A DNA stretch of 64,000 nt from Takakia lepidozioides (lineage: Eukaryota; Streptophyta; Takakiopsida; Takakiales; Takakiaceae): positions 29,247,053 through 29,311,052 of the forward strand of contig CM060732.1 in assembly GCA_030704615.1 (NCBI GenBank), in the 5' to 3' direction. A model generated the notes under the pieces. The model was not told the DNA's origin and did no database searches. It saw only the letters and a list, made by a program, of their open reading frames with translations. This document shows positions 56,848-64,000 of this stretch, piece by piece; position 1 is the stretch's first letter, and each line of letters opens with the position of its first letter. Made by a program: the position numbers and the translations under genes.

Positions 56848-57435
56848 CTAACCTACTGGAGGTATTAGTTTGGCTTTGCTTCTTGTTACTATCATTGTAC
56901 TTACTTCTGGTACAACACATTGCCTAACCATGTGAGCTGCCACCACTGGGCCCTCATTCACAAGAGCTCTCATCTCATTCTGGTGTCTAATCCATAATGA
57001 ACAGGCTGCCTTGCGATGTCCTGGCTGATTACAATAGTAACACAGTTCTTCACCATTGGGTCCTTGCCCTTGGTCTGCTCTTGGATTATTTCTGTAATCC
57101 TGATTCCCTGGCTGGTAATTCCCCCTTGGATTACCCTGATAGTTGCCTCTGGAATTTCCTTGGTAATTCCCTCTTGAATAACCTCTCCCTTCCATGCCAT
57201 TGTTATATCCACCAGGCCTACCATAGTGGTCCTGATCACTGTTTCTTCTTGGCTGGGGCTGCACTTGATGCACCCTTACTTGCCTAGGTTCTCTGGTTGT
57301 TGTCCTTCTGTTGTAGTAACAATTCTCAGTAGAATGGTTATCCATTTTACAGATAGTACAGTGTTTCTCCTTCATGTGGCATTCAGTGGTGGTATGGCCT
57401 TCATTCTGGTTGCACACCAAACACCCTTCCTCCAA
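56848..57435 (-). CDS. Gypsy element 2: nucleocapsid with zinc knuckles
   Basis: Three Cys/His knuckles are visible: CLVCNQNEGHTTTEC, CTICKMDNHSTENC and CYYCNQPGHRKAAC. Between them lies an arginine/glycine/asparagine-rich stretch (RGNYQGNSRGNYQ). This part of Gag packages element RNA. Confidence 0.85.
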   Translation of the reverse strand: MEEGCLVCNQNEGHTTTECHMKEKHCTICKMDNHSTENCYYNRRTTTREPRQVRVHQVQPQPRRNSDQDHYGRPGGYNNGMEGRGYSRGNYQGNSRGNYQGNPRGNYQPGNQDYRNNPRADQGQGPNGEELCYYCNQPGHRKAACSLWIRHQNEMRALVNEGPVVAAHMVRQCVVPEVSTMIVTRSKAKLIPPVG

Positions 57436-57530
57436 TGTGTTGCAGCCTCTGTGGCATACTTCTTCAAGATTTCTTCTAATCTTTTCTCATAGTTATCCCT
57501 CTTCAACTTCTCCTTTCTCTTACTCTTCCT

Positions 57531-58655
57531 TTACAGTTCTTGCTCTTCTTCTTCATCTGACTCATCCTCAGAGTCCTCATCATCCCTTTTCTCTCTCCTG
57601 AGCATTCCCAATTGCTCAATTCTGTTTGCTGTTTCAAATGCCTCCTCCACTGTATTATGGGGTAACATATCCACTTTCTTCTGCAACTCTGGTCTTAGTC
57701 CACTCACAAACCAAGTCTTCTGTAAACCTGGTGCTGGTACAGCAGCCAGCTTTTTCATCATCAATTCCATCTTTTCCATATACTCCTCAACAGTTTCATG
57801 CTTATTTTGCTTTAATTGTTGTAAACTTCCATACACTTCATCCTCAGTTTTACTTGTCCTAAACCTATTTCGGAATGCTGTATTCAAGCCATTCCAGGTT
57901 AGGAAATGATTATCAGGGAATCTTGCATACCATTCACTTGCTTTCTTGATAAGGGAACAAGGAAACAGTCTTATCTTGGCATCATCGCCATTCTCATTGT
58001 TCACTATACACATGTGCTCAAATTGGCTAATGTGTACATCGGGATCCCATTTTCCTGAATATATTGGAAAATGTGGTTTTGCCCGTGTTGGTTGTAACGC
58101 CATCTGTGGCCCTACCCTCTGCCCACTTGCAGATGTTGGCACCCTTGCTGGTGCTGGTCCTTGAGGACCTGTTGTAGTTGTGGTGGATCTTCCACCCAGT
58201 GGTGGCCCCTGAGCACTCCCTGCTACTGGCCCCACGATATTCACAATATTCCCAGCTCCAGTTGCACTACTTCCCACACTCCCTGTCCCCCCAGAGCCAG
58301 ATCCAAGTAGCCCGCCTGATCCCCCTGAGCCGACACCTTCGTTGGCCTGTGATCCAAGTGCTCCACTTGATCCAGGTCCAACGGGTTGGGATGTCCTGGT
58401 TGTAGTCTCAACCTCAGCTGTTGGGTCTACTTCTTCATACTCTTCCTCTTCCAATCTCTTCTCTCTGTTTTCATCCTCCAAGTTCTGCCCTTGGGTTTCT
58501 TCTTCACTCATGTAACTCAACTGTAATGGTGTTGGAGAGTCTGAACTCTCCGTTGGCTCTGCCATATCCTCTCCTCCTTCTTCACCTTCCGCTTCAGAAA
58601 CTGGAGTTCCTGCTTTTGGTGTTCCATGCCAACTCTTATCAAAGATTTTTGTCAA
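57531..58655 (-). CDS. Gypsy element 2: Gag capsid region
   Basis: A 374-codon open frame. An acidic start is followed by a glycine/serine-rich linker, then the retrotransposon gag domain with HFPIYSGKWDPDVHISQFEH, WYARFPDNHFLTWNGLNTAF and MEKMELMMKKLAAVPAPGLQ, ending in an acidic tail. Together with the frame at 58934-58716 it forms the Gag N-terminus after a frameshift near 58715. Confidence 0.88.
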   Translation of the reverse strand: MTKIFDKSWHGTPKAGTPVSEAEGEEGGEDMAEPTESSDSPTPLQLSYMSEEETQGQNLEDENREKRLEEEEYEEVDPTAEVETTTRTSQPVGPGSSGALGSQANEGVGSGGSGGLLGSGSGGTGSVGSSATGAGNIVNIVGPVAGSAQGPPLGGRSTTTTTGPQGPAPARVPTSASGQRVGPQMALQPTRAKPHFPIYSGKWDPDVHISQFEHMCIVNNENGDDAKIRLFPCSLIKKASEWYARFPDNHFLTWNGLNTAFRNRFRTSKTEDEVYGSLQQLKQNKHETVEEYMEKMELMMKKLAAVPAPGLQKTWFVSGLRPELQKKVDMLPHNTVEEAFETANRIEQLGMLRREKRDDEDSEDESDEEEEQEL

Positions 58656-58715
58656 ATCTTTTATCCAGGGATGTACCTCAGATCTTTCACCTCGTGATTG
58701 ATCTTCTTCCCGTAC

Positions 58716-59541
58716 CTATTCCCTTAATCTTTCTTGCAAAGAAAAAGAAGGAGTGGCGTCCAACTCTAGTTCTTCCGGTATGGGTGATGTACTCTCTGAT
58801 CTTAATGGTGTGAGAGGTCCAGATGATTCCCCTATGTCTATTCTTCTCTCCCAAAGATATGGATAATTAGCTTTCAGATAGCTTTCTTTTTTTGCTGAAT
58901 ATCTCTGGAGTCTAGCTTCTCTTTCATCACTCATGTCCCATGTCTTTCATTTCTTTTTTGTGGCAATAACCAAAACTCTCTTCTGTAATATCTCTCGTAT
59001 ATGCCTGGGTTTGTTTCAAGCTTCAATGCACCCTTGGCTATACTAGAAGTCTCAGTTACCATATAACCATATGGCAAACAAGTCTGGAAAGCTGTTCTTG
59101 GTGTGAGTTTGATCCACATAATATCCTTTGGAATCCAATTCTTTACCAGTACAAGCTCTTCATGCATATGAGTATAAACATTCACTTTTCTTTCCTCCCA
59201 GCCTTCAAACTCTACTCTCTTAATGGATAGCAATGCTATCACATAAACTAGTGTTGGTAACCAACGTGCTCTTCCTCTACAGGCCACTTGATAAATCTTT
59301 ATCACTCCTTTCTCCAGACCCCACTCAGGGTCAGCATCATGCACTCTCTTAAGAATGTTTTCTTTACAACCGTCTGGCAATTCCAAGAACCTCTGAAAGA
59401 TCGTTTGGACAATCTTTCCTTCTCAGTTTCACAGGGAATTTGATTCACATCAAATTCTTTAATTCTCCAACCATCATGATCCCACCAGATGCATGTCACA
59501 TCTGGTTGTTCATGACCCAGTTCCCCAGTATGGTCGCCAAA
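58716..59541 (-). pseudogene. Gypsy element 2: 5' internal region
   Basis: From the primer site ATTTGGCGACCATACTGGGG at 59523-59542, the minus strand shows LELPDGCKENILKRVHDADP, WLPTLVYVIALLSIKRVEF and YPYLWERRIDIGESSGPLTP. The same N-terminal extension precedes gag in the element at 35146-36986, so it belongs to the family. One or more frame changes lie near 58932 and 59385. Confidence 0.75.
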
Positions 59542-60405
59542 TGTCGAGCGGCTTTTACTCACCCATCCCTTCGCTATCCGAGGTGGGAACTCCAAGATAG
59601 AAGAGTTGGAAATCTCTAAGCACTCAGCCCGCTCAGAACAATTAGTCATGACCTACAACCAGTGTATCATGGGGGTGTTTCCTATTTGTATTCCTTCCCG
59701 TATTCATGTTAGCTAGTTACCTTACTGTTGGTATTTAAGTATCAAATTGCTTCAGCAATCTATCGGATTCCATCAACTCATCCATTCATTCCACAGCTTC
59801 ACTCAGATCTCTCTACACAGTGTGAGTATGAAGTATGTATCAGATTAATATCTATCAAGTATCAGGCTAAAGCCATGGAGTCTCTAATCTGCTCTACATT
59901 ACAACTCTACTGCTTGCATTCATCAAGCATCAACAGATCGTTCTCCTCCTACTCCGTGCTCTCCCTCTTTCTACTCAGAGATGCGCTCTCCGCTTCATTT
60001 CCAAGCCCCGATGCCAGAAATCCCCCCCACCAAGAAGTGATTTCCCCAAGAAGTGATCCCCTTTCCAGTCCCCGCTCCTGGCTTTATCTTCCTACCCGTT
60101 GTTCTAACCGTTTCCCTCACTAACCGTCATCCGTGAACTAGCATGTTCCATTCGCAAATGTTGTTTCCCACAGTCGTTCCCTGTCCTGCTGTCCTTTCCC
60201 TATGGTCGTGACAGCTGTGTCAAGCTATGACTGGCTGTGTGAAACTGTGACGGGTTGTGACTGGCTGTGCGACTGTGTCGGGCTGTGTCGAGCTGTAACT
60301 GGCTGTGCGACTGTGTCGGGCTGTGTCGGGCTGTGACTGGCTGTGCGAAGCTGTGACTGGCTGTGTTGGGCTGTGTATCTCCCCCCCTAAAGCCTGTTGC
60401 TATCA
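59542..60405 (-). repeat. Gypsy LTR shared by two element remnants
   Basis: On the minus strand the proposed LTR starts TGATAGCAAC after the purine tract CCTTAGGGG (60406-60414) and ends GCTCGACA directly before the primer site. The left border is firm; the right border is the best TG...CA choice and less sure. The strand left of it is the 5' part of element 2, right of it the 3' part of element 1. It contains a minisatellite (60210-60375). Confidence 0.6.
60210..60375. repeat. GGCTGTGACT minisatellite in the gypsy LTR
   Basis: About a dozen degenerate 10-14 bp units of the type GGCTGTGACT and GGCTGTGTCG. A related array occurs at 61885-62095 inside element 1. Confidence 0.85.
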
Positions 60406-60493
60406 CCCCTAAGGCTCCTGTTGGTCTCAGTCTGTGTAAAAATTAAGGGTACCCCACAGATCCCGTAAAAGCGTCTAAGTCCTAAGCAGCCCT

Positions 60494-61789
60494 CTAACAC
60501 ACTCTCATCTCCTTTCTCTCCCGAGTATCAAGTATGCAAGAATCTAGAATTATTTGAGCAATGATTGGACCAAACACAATGATCGGAGACTTTGCAGTAG
60601 TGCCCTGTAACCTCTTCATCTCGTCCACCAATCCGTTGTGCATTAATTCCGCCCAAGCGACATCCTCTCCCCTCAAAGCTTTCAAGATCTCCTCTGTGAA
60701 GGACCTGCTCAAATATTGTTGGTTCTGTTTCATGGCAAACAGAACGTTCAAGATTTGGCCAACCTCCCTAAGCCCTGGGTACTCGGCTTTGGTACAAGCA
60801 AAACCTTGAGTTTTAAATAAACTCCCTTCTTGGAACAAATTCCCTATCTGCAATCTTGCCCTGTGCTCATCCACCTCCACATGTCCTGATGGCAAATCAA
60901 ACAGTTGTTGCAGGTACTGGGGAGTAATTTCTATATCTACTCCCCTCACCTGAGTAACTCCTGTCCGAGGCTCAAAGTTTTGAAGAAATTGTATCATGAA
61001 CTGCCGATGATGCAGGGACCAGTCCTTGCGTAGCAATCCCTCCAATCGCAGCTCCTTCAGTAGCTGCACCGCCTTTGGTGCAGCGATCGTTTGCTTCTGT
61101 AAGATTGTGGTGCTTTTCACCCTGATATCTTCCATTCCTCTCACTCTCTTCATTCTGGACAAACAGACAGGTTTTGGTTGCAACAACTGAAGAAACGCCT
61201 GCAGGGCACAAAGCATAAAAGTATGGTTGGCGCAGAATGAAATGGGTAAGTGCTTGTAAGCCTGTGGGGCTTGCAAGTAGCGATTTAGAGAAAATGTACT
61301 CTCCGTTCGTCTGTCCTTGTGCCACTGTGTAAGTAGTAAGGCGAGCGTGTAGTCTGTTATTTCCGCCATAGCTTCAAAGCTATAGCTTTGATTGTCTCTC
61401 CTGACGAGACGCCCGTTACTTGGAACGACGCCGACTCTTGCGCTCAAAATCCCTTCAATTTCTTGATTCCGCTTCTTGGAAAATACCCTCTGCAGGTAAT
61501 TCTGGCTCATGATTGGCTGTTGGCTGTGTGATTGGTTTTGTAGTTTAATTCCCTTCCATGGATTTTCCACTCTGGACTGTCCATTAGGATAGCACATGTG
61601 ACATGGATTTCGTTTTTTGGTACTTTTAAAGGGTTCCGTTACCCTTTCCCTGTATGCATTAATGGGCCCATAATAAGTTAATGTGTCGGGTAGGTACTTT
61701 GATGGCCAATTTTGTCTTCTTTCTTGATGACACTCGCTCTTGCAATCCATGTTCGGCTGTGTGTCTCGCCCTGGCGTCCACATGTCCAT
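60494..61789 (-). CDS. Gypsy element 1: additional 431-codon reading frame after pol
   Basis: An intact frame lies between the integrase and the LTR on the same strand, the position of env-like or accessory frames in Tat/Athila-type gypsy elements. It contains YSFEAMAEITDYTLALLLTQ, ANHTFMLCALQAFLQLLQP, EITPQYLQQLFDLPSGHVEV and MKQNQQYLSRSFTEEILKAL. No transmembrane segment or signal peptide is evident, which argues against an envelope protein. The alpha-helical style resembles plant mobile-domain proteins captured by some elements, but I cannot confirm this. Confidence 0.6.
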   Translation of the reverse strand: MDMWTPGRDTQPNMDCKSECHQERRQNWPSKYLPDTLTYYGPINAYRERVTEPFKSTKKRNPCHMCYPNGQSRVENPWKGIKLQNQSHSQQPIMSQNYLQRVFSKKRNQEIEGILSARVGVVPSNGRLVRRDNQSYSFEAMAEITDYTLALLLTQWHKDRRTESTFSLNRYLQAPQAYKHLPISFCANHTFMLCALQAFLQLLQPKPVCLSRMKRVRGMEDIRVKSTTILQKQTIAAPKAVQLLKELRLEGLLRKDWSLHHRQFMIQFLQNFEPRTGVTQVRGVDIEITPQYLQQLFDLPSGHVEVDEHRARLQIGNLFQEGSLFKTQGFACTKAEYPGLREVGQILNVLFAMKQNQQYLSRSFTEEILKALRGEDVAWAELMHNGLVDEMKRLQGTTAKSPIIVFGPIIAQIILDSCILDTRERKEMRVC

Positions 61790-61884
61790 TTCTAAACGTT
61801 CCTCTGTCCACTTTTCCGCCGGCCACTCTCCGGATGTTAACCCACGTCCACCTGTTACTGATCATATGGATTGTGTAACCCCAG

Positions 61885-62095
61885 TAGGCTGTGTTGAGCT
61901 GTGACAGGCTGTGTCATACTGTGGTACGCTGTGATAGGCTGTGACACGCTGTGGTAGGTTGTGATAGACTGTGTCACGCTGTGATGGGCTGTGATAGGCT
62001 GTGTCGCGCCGTGATGGGCTGTGATAGGCTGTGCCACACTGTGATAGGCTGTGTCGCGCCGTGATGGGCTGTGATAGGCTGTGTCGCACTTGTAC
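61885..62095. repeat. GGCTGTGATA minisatellite inside gypsy element 1
   Basis: About twenty units of GGCTGTGATA, GGCTGTGTCG and CGCTGTGA type lie between the end of pol and the 431-codon frame. Confidence 0.88.
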
Positions 62096-63130
62096 TGCCC
62101 GCCCTGGTCATATATGCTCGGCCTAGCGACAAGTGCTCCATACTCCGTTGGTATCACTGGCGCAGCTTGTGACTGCTTCTGCGTTTCAACATGCAAATCA
62201 TGCTGCAATGGTTTGTCATTGATACCACTGTACCCCTTCAACTTATTGGCATTGACTCTTCCAGCATCTCTTTGTTAATGGTTTGTAACATGGCGGTGTT
62301 GTTATCATACATCTTCTGTATGACATAAGGTCCTTTCCATGGTGATTTAAGCTTAGAAGCTTTAATCTTTCCCTTCTTCTGCAACCAGAGAACCAAATCT
62401 CCCGTCTTAAAAATCTTTAACTTGCCTTCATCAAACTGTTCCTTCCTCTTCATCTGAATTCTGGTCATGTTATCAGCTGCATCAGCACGTACTTCTTCCA
62501 CATGGTATAATTTATGTTTCCTGACCTTAATTGAATCTTGCAATTCCATTCTCTTTCCCCATTCCGTTCTCATGGTAGATAACAGGAATTCCCTGGAAGT
62601 AAAGCTTCCATACCATAAACTAATTGGAATGGTGTATACTTAGTGGTGACTTTATATGAAGTCATGTATGACCACAAAGCTGTCAGCAGCTTTGTATCCC
62701 AATCCGTTCTGTTTGCATTGACTATCTTAGCCAAGATAGTACATAGTATTTTGTTGGTAGCCTCTGCCTGCCCATTACCCTGTGGGTAATACGTTGTACT
62801 CTTCCTATGCACAATCGTGAACTCTTTAGTCAATAGTTCAATGGTCTCATTAATGAAGTGACTTCCCTGATCACTGATAAATTCCAAGGGACAGCCAAAT
62901 CGTGTAAGTATGTTCTCATACAGGAACCTTGCTGTGGACTTGGCTGTGTTGTCCCTCAAAGCTTTAGCTTCCACCCACTTCGTAGTATAATCAGTGGCTG
63001 TAATTATGTACTTGTTTTGTGTATTCTTGGCCGGTGGGTTAATTGGTCCAACAAAGTCTAGTCCCCATTTTTGAAATGGTTCCGTAGGCATTGTAGGATG
63101 CAAAGCTATCTTCCCAGATCTGAGGTAGCC
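62096..63130 (-). pseudogene. Gypsy element 1: integrase core and C-terminal domain
   Basis: The minus strand encodes FQKWGLDFVGPINPP (first Asp), FGCPLEFISDQGSHFINE (second Asp), YYPQGNGQAEATNKIL (Glu), then after a frameshift near 62575 a C-terminal region with FKTGDLVLWLQKKGKIKASK and LKSPWKGPYVIQKMYDNNTA. The DDE triad is complete. The zinc-binding N-terminus, RNase H and reverse transcriptase are missing: the element breaks off at about 63130. Confidence 0.88.
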
Positions 63131-64000
63131 TATACTATATGCGCACACAAATGCATGCATATGGAGGAATGTATGCGTGCATACAAATTTTAGATATGCA
63201 TAGGAACAATTTTATATGCACAACACTTAAATAAGGGTACCCAAAAAAATAAAATAAAATTGTGATTCATCTAATCTTAGGGTCCATAGTCAAAATATCA
63301 AAGGATGGAATAAGAATATTCTATATAGAATATTTCCTATTCATTGTATTATTATTCCACATGGATGAGTATAGGAATGGGAGAGGAATATGTTGCTTTT
63401 ATGGCTTTCCGACATGAGAAAAAAGGTCGAAAAATTAAAAAGTGGCGAGGCACGGCTCCTTGTTAGATACAAATGGTGAAGGTACGGGCTCTTCCAATGG
63501 TGGGAGTCTAGTTTGAAGTTCATAATGGGGCAATGCTAAGGGAATGTTAGGGAGCTTGACAATGCTAGGGAGCTTGTTACATAGGTTTTGCAGTATCTAT
63601 ATATCTATCTTCTGAAACATTTTTATTTTACAAAAACATAATGTCCATCAGAGATAGAACCCACAACCTATCAGGTATCAAGCCTAGTTCATACCACTAC
63701 ACTACCCATTCAGACTTGAAACACTAATGAAATGAAACACTAATGAGATAAAGATAGTCACCCTGTGTGTACATAACATGCCACAATCCTCATAAGGGTT
63801 GATCTTACTAATGATGAAATTTGATAGTGCTGAAGTGCATGTCGAACTTGCATTAAGGTAAAGGGATCTATGAAATGCAGTAGAGATCTATGTACAAACT
63901 ATTACATAGATAAATCAAATGACAGGAAGATAACATGAAATCTGATTTCAACACCATGTCATTTGCCCCATTTGTTTTACCTTACACTAGAGAGAAATAC
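63131..64000. other. AT-rich terminal region with a possible SINE fragment
   Basis: No gene is recognised. On the minus strand near 63715-63650, a GTAGTGTAGTGG-like A box and a GGTTGTGGGTTCTATC-like B box suggest a decayed tRNA-derived SINE. Confidence 0.4.

Noticed and set aside
60494-61789. Retroviral-type envelope gene
   Set aside because: The position fits, but no signal peptide, transmembrane helix or fusion-peptide-like segment is seen.

Overview
The window looks like nuclear DNA of a land plant, probably a non-seed plant (moss, lycophyte or fern). The evidence is degenerate PLS-type PPR genes, Ty1/copia and Ty3/gypsy LTR retrotransposons, a Mutator-like transposase gene and genes with many short GT-AG introns. 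Gene density is low and almost every coding locus is damaged. I cannot name the species.

The main content is a dispersed multi-exon gene family, here called PMT. The N-terminal part resembles a ParB/sulfiredoxin-like domain (signature FHVWDGNHRLLAW). The C-terminal part resembles a permuted N6/N4 DNA methyltransferase, with LIILDIPDG at the motif IV position upstream of LDLSMGTG (motif I) and FGIEGDAEIYKNL (motif II). Five loci are visible: A (+, 2053-6164), D (+, 11248-17490, split by a roughly 3.4 kb insertion), C (-, 24953-20294), B (-, 29920-24954, fused head-on to C) and E (+, 36988-37600, 3' fragment). Intron positions and phases agree between copies. A, C and D carry clear frameshifts or stops; B is the best preserved but has one probable frameshift and has lost its motif I end.

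Copies A-D each have an array of palindromes in or next to their introns, and the palindrome differs for each copy. A has 17 palindromes of 38 bp just upstream (1-1985). D has 12 copies built on GTGATGATCGG arms (10554-13204). C has a ~95 bp unit with two inverted repeats filling one intron (22716-23438). B has about 12 copies centred on GCGCCGGCG or TCCGCCGGCGGA filling intron 1 (28634-29804). A ParB-methyltransferase-like protein with cognate intronic palindromes would be a new kind of system. Intronic hairpins that feed small-RNA production are the main alternative.

PPR pseudogenes lie next to the 3' ends of A, D/C and E, joined through a shared linker with CGGAAATAGG and GACGTGGCGTGAGC motifs. 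This suggests that PMT and PPR segments were duplicated together.

The right half is mostly transposons. It holds a Mutator-like transposase gene (30981-34159), gypsy gag remnants (35146-36986), a copia element (41888-47218) whose 5' LTR and gag start have been inverted in place, and two gypsy remnants that share one LTR (55700-63130). Two loci of unknown function (about 50663-49760 on - and 54491-55632 on +) and long stretches without recognisable genes complete the window.
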